Shown here in pieces: positions 32,042 to 41,017 of a DNA stretch of 64,000 nt. Position 1 is the first letter of the stretch. Every line of letters starts with the position of its first letter. This DNA comes from Phycisphaerales bacterium. GTDB lineage: Bacteria; Planctomycetota; Phycisphaerae; Phycisphaerales; SM1A02. The translations under genes were made by a program, and so were the position numbers. The DNA lies in contig JAQWNP010000007.1 of NCBI GenBank assembly GCA_029268515.1, positions 1 through 64,000 of the forward strand. The letters run 5' to 3'. A model generated the notes under the pieces. It searched no databases and had not been told where the DNA came from. It was given only the letters and a program-made list of their open reading frames with translations.

Positions 32042-34080
32042 TTCTGGATGTTGAAGAATTTCTGACGCCGACCAGCGCCGTCGCTGGTGTGCTTGAGGGG
32101 TTTGAAGAGCGTTTAGAGCAGAAGCGCATGGCTGCAGCGGTCAGTGGTGCTCTTGCCAGTGGTCAGCACCTGCTGGTAGAGGCAGGAACAGGCACAGGAA
32201 AGTCTTTTGCGTATCTTTTGCCGGCACTCAAGCGCGTTGTTGAACAGCGTGAGCGAATTTTGATTTCGACCAATACCATCAATTTGCAAGAGCAACTTGT
32301 CGAGCGGGACATTCCAGTTCTCTTGAGTACGCTGTCAGATCCAGTCCGTGCGGTCTTAGTCAAAGGGCGTGGCAACTATATTTCTTTACGCCGTATGGAA
32401 CTGGCCATCAAACGACGTGGGCGAATTCTCTCGCGACCGAGCGAGCATGCATCGCTCGATGTCATCGATCGCTGGGCTCGTGATACGCGTGATGGAACCC
32501 TCGCGACGTTGCCGCAACTGAGCGCCCCGGGGGTCTGGGACCATGTGGTGTCCGATGCGAATAATTGTATGGGGCGGCGATGCCCCACCTACGAGAAGTG
32601 CTTCTATCAGCGTGCTCGTAAAGAGATGGAAGACAGTGATCTCCTGATCTGTAATCACGCAGTCTTTTTCTCCGATCTTGCCCTTCGCATGCAAGGCAGT
32701 GGTTTCTTGCCGGCCTATGACCATGTGATTCTCGATGAAGGTCATGCGCTGGAAGATGTGGCCGCCGAGCATTTTGGATTGAGTATTAGTGAATCACAGG
32801 TGGCCCATCTTCTCACTGGGTTGTGGGAACCATCTGGATCAAAAGGCTTCTTAGTTCATCTGGCTGGACTGGAAACTGGTTCTGCGCAGATTGACGCTGC
32901 TATTAAGCAGGTGCAACGCTGCCGTGATCATGCTGACAACTTTTTTAACAAGCTGGAACAATATGCCCAGTCCCATGGTGCTGCCAATGGGCGGATTACT
33001 GAGCGAAATGTTGTAGAAGAGTCTCTCAGTGCGTCACTGTCTGATCTTGCTGAGTTGCTCAATATCATTCGTCAATCAGTGGATGATGAGCAAAGTGGCT
33101 TTGAGTTAGGTAGCTTTCTGGAACGAGCTCGAGAGCAGTCCCAAACGATCGAAGGGCTTCTGAATCAGGTGTTGCCGGGCTGCGTTTATTGCGTGGAGGT
33201 GACCAGGCCGGCAAAAGGGCCACGTCGAGCAGTCATTAAGTGTATGGCTATTGAGGTTGCTGGCTTACTGCAGGACCATCTCTTTGGCCGTCAGAAATCA
33301 GTGATCGTCACCAGCGCTACATTAACAACCGTGAGCGGCGAATTTGAACACATCGCAAAGCGTCTTGGTTGTGAAGAAGCAGAGACCTTACAAGTTGGTA
33401 GCCCCTTTGATCATGCACGACTCATGCGTGTTGTGATTGACCGCAGTACCCCCGAGCCGCGAGATCCGCAAGTTGTTGAAGGACTCTGTCAGCGACTGGA
33501 GGTCTTGCTCGAACGCACTGATGGGGGCGCTTTTGTATTATTTACGAGCTACAGCATGCTCAAAAAGGTTGCCAATGCCATGGCTGAAGTGAGCCGTGCG
33601 CATGGTTACCAGCAATTGGTGCAGGGAAAGGGTGGCACGCGCTCTGTCCTACTTGAGCAATTTCGTACTGACCATCGCTCTGTACTGATGGGTACCGCTA
33701 GCTTCTGGCAGGGTGTGGATGTTCGCGGGCAGGCGTTGCGTAGTGTGATTATTACACGGCTGCCTTTCGAGGTGCCGGATCGCCCCTTGGTGGAAGCTCG
33801 CTGCGACCTGATTAAGCAGCGTGGCGGCAACCCCTTTAAAGATGACCAGCTGCCCAGGGCGGTGTTGCGTTTTCGGCAGGGTATCGGCCGCTTGATTCGT
33901 TCAACGACGGATGAAGGACTGGTGGCGGTACTCGACCCTCGTATTATGACCAAGGGCTATGGGCGAAGTTTTCTCAAGGCTTTGCCACAGGGGGTGGTGG
34001 TGCGAGAGGAAAATTTAGTGGATCCTGCGGTCGAGGGATGTGAGTATGTCGTCAGTGAGCAGGGCTTGGAGCTGCTTTAG
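32038..34080 (+). CDS. dinG: DinG/YoaA-family (XPD-like) DNA helicase
   Basis: A superfamily 2 5'-3' helicase acting on structured DNA and damage. The 680-residue protein has Walker A EAGTGTGKS (Lys55), STNTINLQEQL, CNHAVFF, the motif II box as DEGH (233-236, usually DEAH), VIVTSATL, FDHARLMRVV, LFTSYSML, FWQGVDVRG and RFRQGIGRLIR. Three cysteines of the usual iron-sulphur site are present (Cys177, 182, 188); the first, normally in NYLC, is Ser116 (GNYISLRR). It overlaps rsmG by 4 nt. Family firm; precise orthology to DinG, YoaA or another member is not settled. Confidence 0.88.
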   Translation: MILDVEEFLTPTSAVAGVLEGFEERLEQKRMAAAVSGALASGQHLLVEAGTGTGKSFAYLLPALKRVVEQRERILISTNTINLQEQLVERDIPVLLSTLSDPVRAVLVKGRGNYISLRRMELAIKRRGRILSRPSEHASLDVIDRWARDTRDGTLATLPQLSAPGVWDHVVSDANNCMGRRCPTYEKCFYQRARKEMEDSDLLICNHAVFFSDLALRMQGSGFLPAYDHVILDEGHALEDVAAEHFGLSISESQVAHLLTGLWEPSGSKGFLVHLAGLETGSAQIDAAIKQVQRCRDHADNFFNKLEQYAQSHGAANGRITERNVVEESLSASLSDLAELLNIIRQSVDDEQSGFELGSFLERAREQSQTIEGLLNQVLPGCVYCVEVTRPAKGPRRAVIKCMAIEVAGLLQDHLFGRQKSVIVTSATLTTVSGEFEHIAKRLGCEEAETLQVGSPFDHARLMRVVIDRSTPEPRDPQVVEGLCQRLEVLLERTDGGAFVLFTSYSMLKKVANAMAEVSRAHGYQQLVQGKGGTRSVLLEQFRTDHRSVLMGTASFWQGVDVRGQALRSVIITRLPFEVPDRPLVEARCDLIKQRGGNPFKDDQLPRAVLRFRQGIGRLIRSTTDEGLVAVLDPRIMTKGYGRSFLKALPQGVVVREENLVDPAVEGCEYVVSEQGLELL

Positions 34081-34180
34081 CAGAAACCATTGAAGTTGCT
34101 CAAGGTGAACGCGTTCGTCGGCTATGATCTGTCTCTCCCAAAACAAGAGCCACCTTTAAAATCAGAAAGCAAAAAGAGAC

Positions 34181-35587
34181 ATGATTGGCAAAGTGTTCAA
34201 AGCCTATGACGTTCGGGCGACCTATCCAAAGCCATTGACTGAAAAAGTGGCTTGGCAGATTGGGGCTGGGGCTGCTCGATATCTGACCGAATTTGCAGCC
34301 GCAGCAGGGCGTGAAGAGCCCATGATGAAGCACATTGTGGTTGGGCACGATATGCGCACGCATTCACCAGTATTGGTTGAGGCGCTTTGTAATGGCATCC
34401 GAGATTTCGGTGTTCATGTCATTGATATTGGCATGGTCGATACGCCGATGATTTACTTTGCTGTGAACCATCTTGGGTGTTGTGGTGGTATTCAAACGAC
34501 GGCAAGTCATAATCCTGCCAACTACAATGGGTTTAAGTTTTCGAAGATCGCAGCGAAACCGGTTGGCATGGGGAGTGGTCTTGAAGAGGTGCAACGTTTT
34601 GCGGTGGTCTCGGATCCGAATAAACCTCGTAACGGTGGCGGTCGAATTGAAGCCCGAGATTTATGGGAACCCTATCGAGCTCATGTTCATCAGTTTTTAG
34701 ATCCTGGATTGCTTGATGGGTCAAAGCAAATCAAGGTCGCTATTGATGCGTCCAATGGCATGGCTGGGACCATGGTTCCTAAATTGTTTGGAGATGTTCC
34801 AGGAATCAAAATCAATAAGATCAACTTTGATAATTCAACAGGTGTCTTCGTGCATGAACCGAATCCACTGGTCGAGAGCAACCTTCAGCAGTTGAAAGAA
34901 ACGGTTGTCTCAAAGAAAGTTGACTTAGGGGTTTGCTTCGATGGGGATGCAGATCGTTGTGTGGTTGTTGATGAGCAAGGATCGTCTATTGGTTGTGATC
35001 TACTGACGGCATGGCTTTCGGAAGGCTTTTTAGCGAAGTCGCCAGGGAGTGCCGTTGTCTTTGATCTTCGATCAAGTAAATCAGTCTCTGAAATGATTAC
35101 CGAGGCTGGTGGTCGTCCTGTGAAATCGCGGGTTGGCCATGTCTTCATGAAGCAGGCCATGGCTGAGAACAGTGCTGCGTTTGGCGGGGAGCTCTCTGGT
35201 CACTTTTACTTTCGTGATAATTTCAATGCAGACTCTGGTGCGATCGCGTTTGCGGCTGTTGTCAGCGCACTGATTAACGCGGATACGAAAATGAGTCAGC
35301 AGATTGAGCGCGCCAAGCGTTATGTGCAGTCTGGCGAAATGAACTTTGAAGTTGAAGAAAAGGAAGCAGCTATGGAAACGCTTGTGGAAGCGTTTTCAGA
35401 TGCCACTTTGGAAGAACTTGACGGTATCACGCTTGATTCAGGTGATTGGTGGTGCAACGTGCGGGCCAGTAATACAGAGCCCTTGTTGCGACTCAATTTA
35501 GAAGGGCCAAATGCCGCTACAGTTGATGCAAAAGTGGCTGAAGTCGCTGAGCATCTTGCCCATCTAGGCAAAATGGTAGATCACTAA
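34181..35587 (+). CDS. Phosphomannomutase/phosphoglucomutase
   Basis: Interconverts hexose 6- and 1-phosphates for cell-surface sugars. The alpha-D-phosphohexomutase motifs are all present in the 468 residues: KAYDVRATYP at the N terminus, TTASHNPANYNGFKF with the phospho-Ser, VCFDGDADRCVVV for Mg2+, FGGELSGHFYFRD for sugar choice, and RASNTEPLLRL for phosphate. Its AlgC/ManB-like motifs suggest dual mannose/glucose use, but specificity cannot be fixed from this. ATG 34181 is preceded by AAGAG. It lies 100 bp after dinG and converges on thiG. Confidence 0.92.
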   Translation: MIGKVFKAYDVRATYPKPLTEKVAWQIGAGAARYLTEFAAAAGREEPMMKHIVVGHDMRTHSPVLVEALCNGIRDFGVHVIDIGMVDTPMIYFAVNHLGCCGGIQTTASHNPANYNGFKFSKIAAKPVGMGSGLEEVQRFAVVSDPNKPRNGGGRIEARDLWEPYRAHVHQFLDPGLLDGSKQIKVAIDASNGMAGTMVPKLFGDVPGIKINKINFDNSTGVFVHEPNPLVESNLQQLKETVVSKKVDLGVCFDGDADRCVVVDEQGSSIGCDLLTAWLSEGFLAKSPGSAVVFDLRSSKSVSEMITEAGGRPVKSRVGHVFMKQAMAENSAAFGGELSGHFYFRDNFNADSGAIAFAAVVSALINADTKMSQQIERAKRYVQSGEMNFEVEEKEAAMETLVEAFSDATLEELDGITLDSGDWWCNVRASNTEPLLRLNLEGPNAATVDAKVAEVAEHLAHLGKMVDH

Positions 35588-35596
35588 AACCACGAG

Positions 35597-36466
35597 CTAC
35601 TCACCTGGAATGGTGGTGATCACGCCTTCCCAAGGACTTGATGCGGTTGCGTAGAGCTTTTTGGGAATTCGCCCAGCGGCATAGCCAAGGCGGCCAGCTT
35701 CACAAGCATGACGCATCGCGTGGGCCATGTTGATCGGATCTTTGGCGTGGGCGATGCCGGTGTTGAGCAGGACGCCATCAGCGCCGAGCTCCATGGCGGC
35801 GGTGACATCACTGGGTGTGCCCACGCCGGCATCAACAATCACTGGGTAGTTTGGGTCTCCACCATGTTCTGTATCTTTGAGTAGCTGCAAAATGATTGCA
35901 ATCGCTGCAGGGTTCGCAATGCCACGGCCAGATCCAATAGGGCTGCCTGCTGGCATCACACTTGCCGCGCCAGCATCACGTAAGCGACAAGCCATAATTG
36001 GATCATCACTGGAATAGCACATGACGGTAAAGCCATCAGCTGCAAGTTGTCGGCATGCTTCAAGTGTGCCGACAGGATCAGGTAGGAGGGTGGTGCGGTC
36101 GCCTAGGACTTCAAGCTTGACCCAAGCGGCCCCAGGGTTGTTCATTTGGCTCAGAATTTCTCGACCAAGTTGGGCGATTCGAACGGCGTCATCACAGCTA
36201 AAACAGCCGGCGGTATTAGGCAAGATGGTATAGCGGTCGGTATCAATGAAGTCGAGCAGTGATCGGCCTTGGTCATCAATGAGTCTCTCGCGGCGTACTG
36301 CAACGGTAATCACGTTGGCGCCGGATGCATCGAGCGCCTGTTGCATTGTTTCGTAGTCGCCGTACTTGCCGGTGCCAACGATCAAGCGATTGGTAATATT
36401 GACTGGCCCAACCATGAGGTCCGCTGGGTCAGTTGTATTTGGTGTCTTTGGCATTGTGTGCGCCAT
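35597..36466 (-). CDS. thiG: Thiazole synthase
   Basis: Builds the thiazole phosphate of thiamine from deoxyxylulose phosphate, dehydroglycine and ThiS-thiocarboxylate. Visible motifs: [47 protein letters not shown] with the Schiff-base Lys, [12 protein letters not shown], and [20 protein letters not shown] with [10 protein letters not shown]. About 289 residues including a short polar leader. It begins 3 bp after the end of thiS and converges with the phosphomutase gene. Confidence 0.95.
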   Translation of the reverse strand: MAHTMPKTPNTTDPADLMVGPVNITNRLIVGTGKYGDYETMQQALDASGANVITVAVRRERLIDDQGRSLLDFIDTDRYTILPNTAGCFSCDDAVRIAQLGREILSQMNNPGAAWVKLEVLGDRTTLLPDPVGTLEACRQLAADGFTVMCYSSDDPIMACRLRDAGAASVMPAGSPIGSGRGIANPAAIAIILQLLKDTEHGGDPNYPVIVDAGVGTPSDVTAAMELGADGVLLNTGIAHAKDPINMAHAMRHACEAGRLGYAAGRIPKKLYATASSPWEGVITTIPGE

Positions 36467-36469
36467 TTT

Positions 36470-36670
36470 TCAGCCGCCTCCAACCAGCGTGACAATTTCA
36501 ACCTGATCGCCGCTGTTTAAATGGTGCTGTTCATGCATGGCTTTTGGTACCAGTTGTTGGTTGACTTCAACTGCGCAGGGTTTGTTCGTGAGATCGCGAA
36601 GCGATAGTAAACAAGCAATGGTGGCCTGTTCCTGAATTTGCTGTGCGGTGCCATTGAGCATGATTTCCAT
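36470..36670 (-). CDS. thiS: Sulphur carrier protein ThiS
   Basis: A 66-residue ubiquitin-like carrier that hands sulphur to ThiG. It has a typical start (MEIMLNGTAQQI), CAVEVNQQLVPKAMH, and the functional C-terminal Gly-Gly (VTLVGGG). It sits 3 bp upstream of thiG on the same strand, so the two form an operon. I looked in the 143 bp upstream for a TPP riboswitch and saw no conserved core. Confidence 0.93.
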   Translation of the reverse strand: MEIMLNGTAQQIQEQATIACLLSLRDLTNKPCAVEVNQQLVPKAMHEQHHLNSGDQVEIVTLVGGG

Positions 36671-36813
36671 GAGCCAAGCATTATACGCCGATCGAGGCAG
36701 CTTTCCGGAGGAATGACCACGTTTGTGATACCAGGCCGAACGGGCCTATCTGGAGCCCAGGAGCGCCGTGCCTCTCTCAAAAATGGGGTGGTTTACTGAT
36801 TCTCGAAAGCCGT

Positions 36814-38406
36814 TTAGATAACGAATTCAACAAGAAGGCTAATCACAATAAACAACGGAATGAGAATTGGGATGCTGTAGCGGAACATGTATCCAAAGAA
36901 GCTTGGCATTTTCACGCCTGATTGCTCAGCAATCGCTTTGACCATGAAGTTTGGTCCATTGCCGATATAACTCATGGCGCCCATAAAGACGGCGCCAAGG
37001 CTAATGGCTGCCAAGTGACTATCACTGATGACATACTCTTTGGCGGTGCCTTCAGCGATAATAAGCGTATCCATGCCCTCTGTGATTGGTACCTGTTGGG
37101 CAAGTTGCAAGAAAACCAGATACGTCGGTGCGTTATCAAGGAAGCTTGAAAGAATGCCAGTGGCCCAGAAGAAATGCCATGGTTCTCCAAAGGCATTGGT
37201 GATCGTGCTTCCTGAAATCTTGAGCACTTCAAGTGGCACCTGCATGGCAATGAAAATACCGATAAAAATAACGGCAACCTCAATGATGGCCGCAAAGTTG
37301 AATTGATTGTCAGTGCGAATTTGAGGTCGCGTTGTTCCCCAGGCAATGACCACAATGCCGAGCATAATAAGCTCACGCATAAACAGAAAAGGTTCCCAAT
37401 TTGTGCCAGGAACAACTTTCGTCGGATCAATCAACGCCAGCACGACTACGAGCAAAGCAAGCCAAAACAAGTTGAACCAGCCCACTAGGCGAAGTGGTTC
37501 AATATTGCGATCGTCACGGCGAACATCAGCTGGTGCCTCGCGCTTATAGGCACGGGTGTCAATGATGTAATAGACAATGAGAAGAACAATGCAGCAGATC
37601 AGCCACTCGGGCCAGAGTCCAAGTGTCCATGTGAAGGGCACGCCGGCAAGGAAGCCCAGGAAAAGTGGTGGGTCGCCAACAGGCAGAAGGGTTCCACCAA
37701 TATTGCTGGCGAGAAAAATGAAGAAGACAACAGTATGAACTTTATGCTTTCTCTCTTTGTTGGTATTCAACAGCGGCCTGATCAAAAGCATGCTGGCGCC
37801 GGTCGTGCCAATGAAGCTTGCGATGCCAGCACCAACCAACAAGAAGGTGGTGTTTGTGAGTGGGTGCGCCGCAAGGTCGCCTGAGAGACGAATGCCACCG
37901 GATATGACGTACAGACTAAAGAGCAGAACAATGAACGGGATGTACTCTTCAATGATGGCATGGTTCATCACGTACGGCAGTGAGTGCAAGCCTTCTGCAA
38001 GTAAGTAGTACAACATGGTGAGGCCAGCAAAGCACATCGAGACGATGAATCGATTGAGGTTGTTTTCCCACCAGTGGTGTGTCGAACTCAGGAGCGGAAG
38101 CACTGCAATGCAGCCAAGAATCCCGATAAACGGAAGAATGCCGATGTACCAAACTGGTGGAAGCACCTTTGGTGTGTGATCGTCATGGGCCTCGTGCACT
38201 TCATGATCGGTTGCCGCTGTGGTGGCGAGTGCTGGTTCTGCTTCAGCGGTAGCGGTTTGTTGTGTGTGATCACTGGGGGTGGAATGACCCACAAGGCCCC
38301 AAACGGTGAGAATGGCCACAATCAACCCAATCAAGATCGCAGCGGCAGCAATTGGGCCAAGCCTGGTTTCGTTTGGCAAATTGATGTCAGGAGGCGTGGT
38401 AGTCAC
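36814..38406 (-). CDS. Ion transporter superfamily carrier, NhaD-like Na+/H+ antiporter
   Basis: A 530-residue protein with about 12 spans from the ion-transporter (IT) superfamily, which includes NhaD antiporters and citrate carriers. Motifs fitting NhaD-type proteins: SFIGTTGASMLLIRPLL, FIFLASNIGGTLLPVGDPP, SSFLDNAPTYLVFLQLA and SYIGNGPNFMVKAI. A first span near 18-42 is followed by a His/Asp/Glu-rich stretch (DHEVHEAHDDHTPK), then the core. The start is GTG at 38406 with no clear ribosome site. It is divergent from the NHL-repeat gene. Na+ specificity is inferred. Confidence 0.82.
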   Translation of the reverse strand: MTTTPPDINLPNETRLGPIAAAAILIGLIVAILTVWGLVGHSTPSDHTQQTATAEAEPALATTAATDHEVHEAHDDHTPKVLPPVWYIGILPFIGILGCIAVLPLLSSTHHWWENNLNRFIVSMCFAGLTMLYYLLAEGLHSLPYVMNHAIIEEYIPFIVLLFSLYVISGGIRLSGDLAAHPLTNTTFLLVGAGIASFIGTTGASMLLIRPLLNTNKERKHKVHTVVFFIFLASNIGGTLLPVGDPPLFLGFLAGVPFTWTLGLWPEWLICCIVLLIVYYIIDTRAYKREAPADVRRDDRNIEPLRLVGWFNLFWLALLVVVLALIDPTKVVPGTNWEPFLFMRELIMLGIVVIAWGTTRPQIRTDNQFNFAAIIEVAVIFIGIFIAMQVPLEVLKISGSTITNAFGEPWHFFWATGILSSFLDNAPTYLVFLQLAQQVPITEGMDTLIIAEGTAKEYVISDSHLAAISLGAVFMGAMSYIGNGPNFMVKAIAEQSGVKMPSFFGYMFRYSIPILIPLFIVISLLVEFVI

Positions 38407-38530
38407 TGGTCAGATAGGGCCAATCTTGTTCGTTTTGTCGAGGTGTTCTCTTGCTCGTTGGCGTAGAGTAACGAAGCATCCGGGTACTGTGTGGAACTTT
38501 GAGCCTTAGAATGAGGAACAGTTGTTAAAA

Positions 38531-40483
38531 ATGGAAGGTGTCTCAGTGAAGATGACTAGGCAGGGCAGTGTTTTAGGATGGCAATTGGCGCTGATGGCGA
38601 TGGCAGCTTTGCTATTGACGCAACCTTTATCAGTTCGGGCCCAATCCCAAAAGGCAATCGGTTGGACTTATTCACAGACCGTCGGTGATCTGGATATGCC
38701 GCGGGCAGCCGCTATTTTACCGCCTGATGAGACAGGTACTTACAGTGTCGTGCTGGCAGAACGCGGTGGCGTGCGTTTGTTGAGTGGTCAACATGGGCAG
38801 TTTGATGATCCTGCTGGCCTGACGATTTTTGACGATGTCGGCAATCCTTCCGCGATCGTTGCTGATGGCGACCAGCGCATTTATATTGCAGATGCTGACC
38901 GTCATCAAATTATTGTGCTTGATGCCTGGGGAGCGCCGCTGGCAGTTTGGGGCGGTCCTGAGGAATTATTTGAGCCTGCTGGCTTGGCCATTGATGAGCA
39001 GCGTGGTGTGCTTTACGTTGCGGACACTGGGCAACATCGTATTGCAAGGTATAGCCTTGACGGACAGTTGCAGGGTTATTGGCAAGGACCAAAGGAGTTG
39101 CCGCTGAAGAGGCCCGCGGGGCTTGCTGTTGCAGCAGATGGTCAGCTTGTTGTTTCTGATACCGGTAATCATCGGTTACTGATTGTTCAACCTGAATCGC
39201 TCAGTGAATCTGTTGGCCCAGCGCAGCAAGTTGGGCAGTGGGGTATGTATCCAGGCATGCTTGACGAGCCAGCAGCGTTGCAGATCGTTGATGGATTGAT
39301 CTATGTGACCGAGCGGCGTAATCATCGTGTGCAAGTTTTTGACATGGCCGGTCAAAGCCAGGGTATGTGGGGTAAACATGCACTAATGCCTCATCAAGGC
39401 GAGGGCAAACTACATTACCCAGATCAGTTTCTCGTTGCCCCTGATGGTACCTGGGCAATGGTTGTTGAAGGGCTCGAAGATCGCATGCAGGTCTTTAAAC
39501 CTGGAGACCCATTGGTAGCGCCTGCAGGGCCGCAAGGGATCTTGGCTCAGGAGACCAAGACGCACTTCGGCGCCCATCCAGCAATTTCAGGAGAACTTCT
39601 GGTGATACCTGATCCAGAAACGCACCAGGTCTATGTCTTTCGAATGACCGCGCGAGAACCAATTCTGATTACGCAATTTGGTATGCGTGGCACGGGCGCT
39701 GGTCGTTTTATGGATCTGAGTGGTTTGTCAGTGAATGGTCAGACCATTGAGGTGCTTGACCCTTCGACTTCACGACTGGCGCAGTTTCGTTTGGATTGGA
39801 AGCCAGAGGATCCATTGAAATTTGACCCCTTGATTAGTCGTTTGGTCAAGAGCCGTGATTTTGGTGAGGACGCAACTGCAAAAGGGCAGCGCGGGCTTTG
39901 GCTTGGCGCGATGGTTCTTGATGATGATGGTCGGCGATTTATGATCGATCAAGCCAATGCTGAGATTCTTGTGATTGATTCAGAAGGCAAAGTTGAAAGA
40001 CGCTTTGGCCAAAGTGATTTGCCAGAACAGTCCTTGAGCCGGCCAACAGCTCTCGTGCTGGATCAAAAGGAGCAGCTCTACATCGTCGATGCGACGAAAA
40101 AGATGGTGTTTATATTTGGTGTCGATGGTCAGTTTGTTGGGACCTTCGGTGGCCCAGATGTTCTCGAAAGTCCTTTTGGTGTAACGGTCGTCGGCGATAG
40201 GGTGTACGTCACAGATCGCGCCACCGGTGAGATTGTCGTGTTCGATGTTGGTGATGACCAGGTGGTTCAGCGTATTGCGGGGCCTGGTGGACGGGGATTC
40301 GATGTCGACCAGATGTTCAAGCCATCTGGAATTGTGCACGATCACCAGGGGCGGCTCATCGTGCTTGATGAGGGCAATCATCGTGGGCAAATTTGGTCGC
40401 CGCAGGGGCAATGGTTGGTCACTTTTGGCCTTGGCCGCTCATACACACCGGATCGCAGGCCGCGGCCAATACCCAGTGAATAA
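38531..40483 (+). CDS. Secreted NHL-repeat beta-propeller protein
   Basis: About 650 residues: an N-terminal signal peptide (LALMAMAALLLTQPLSVRAQ), then repeated NHL-type blades (for example PAGLAIDEQRGVLYVADTGQ, PAGLAVAADGQLVVSDTGN, PSGIVHDHQGRLIVLDEGNH), about ten in all. Such propellers bind proteins or ligands outside the cytoplasm. Starts at 38531 (ATG) or 38552 (ATG) both keep a signal peptide; I choose 38531. It precedes the YtkA-like lipoprotein and the di-haem peroxidase on the same strand, so a shared envelope redox role is possible but unproven. Confidence 0.85.
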   Translation: MEGVSVKMTRQGSVLGWQLALMAMAALLLTQPLSVRAQSQKAIGWTYSQTVGDLDMPRAAAILPPDETGTYSVVLAERGGVRLLSGQHGQFDDPAGLTIFDDVGNPSAIVADGDQRIYIADADRHQIIVLDAWGAPLAVWGGPEELFEPAGLAIDEQRGVLYVADTGQHRIARYSLDGQLQGYWQGPKELPLKRPAGLAVAADGQLVVSDTGNHRLLIVQPESLSESVGPAQQVGQWGMYPGMLDEPAALQIVDGLIYVTERRNHRVQVFDMAGQSQGMWGKHALMPHQGEGKLHYPDQFLVAPDGTWAMVVEGLEDRMQVFKPGDPLVAPAGPQGILAQETKTHFGAHPAISGELLVIPDPETHQVYVFRMTAREPILITQFGMRGTGAGRFMDLSGLSVNGQTIEVLDPSTSRLAQFRLDWKPEDPLKFDPLISRLVKSRDFGEDATAKGQRGLWLGAMVLDDDGRRFMIDQANAEILVIDSEGKVERRFGQSDLPEQSLSRPTALVLDQKEQLYIVDATKKMVFIFGVDGQFVGTFGGPDVLESPFGVTVVGDRVYVTDRATGEIVVFDVGDDQVVQRIAGPGGRGFDVDQMFKPSGIVHDHQGRLIVLDEGNHRGQIWSPQGQWLVTFGLGRSYTPDRRPRPIPSE

Positions 40484-40534
40484 TCCTGAGACTTGATTTC
40501 CTCTTGAGGCCCAAGGCGTCCTACAATCTTTGCG

Positions 40535-41017
40535 GTGAAGAATTATCATTCCATAGGCGTGTTTATTGGCAGTGTCATGATTGCGTGTATCGCAGCGGCG
40601 ACGGCTTGCTGCGCTCCGTATCAGGGAGGCGAGTCAACGCTGGTAGTCGATGCACCAGCGCAGGGGCGCGAGCCTTTTCAAGGCCATGTTATTGAAAGTA
40701 ATGCAGGTAATTATCTGGTGCAGTTTGCTTCTTCGCCCGACCCAATGCCTGTCAGTGAATTGTGTGAGCTCAAGGTCCGAGTGTTGCGGCCTAATGGCAA
40801 AGTCATTGCGACCGAGGATCTGCAGCTATTTGCAGATGCCGCGATGCCACACCATGGACACGGTATGAATGTGGTGCCGCAAGTTGAAGCTCAAAACGAT
40901 GGCCTTTTTCTTGTCGATGGAATGCTCTTTCATATGCCAGGTCGATGGGAGCTTTACTTTGACATCACTGAAAACGATGTGACGGAGCGAGCTCAGTGCG
41001 TTGTTTTCTTCGAGTAA
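40535..41017 (+). CDS. YtkA-like lipoprotein with His/Met-rich motif
   Basis: 160 residues. The N terminus has a signal segment ending in ATACCAPYQ, a plausible lipobox. The mature part resembles the YtkA-like domain: an early immunoglobulin-like half (LCELKVRVLRPNGKVI), then AAMPHHGHGMNVVP with metal-binding character, and DGMLFHMPGRWELYFDI. Proteins of this type are often linked to copper handling in the envelope. The GTG start at 40535 is the best in-frame choice but lacks a clear ribosome site. Its TAA overlaps the peroxidase ATG (TAATG). Confidence 0.72.
   Translation: MKNYHSIGVFIGSVMIACIAAATACCAPYQGGESTLVVDAPAQGREPFQGHVIESNAGNYLVQFASSPDPMPVSELCELKVRVLRPNGKVIATEDLQLFADAAMPHHGHGMNVVPQVEAQNDGLFLVDGMLFHMPGRWELYFDITENDVTERAQCVVFFE

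Noticed and set aside
36671-36813. TPP riboswitch upstream of thiS
   Set aside because: No CUGAGA or ACCUGAUCUGG-like core on the minus strand; the stretch is only 143 bp and unstructured by eye.
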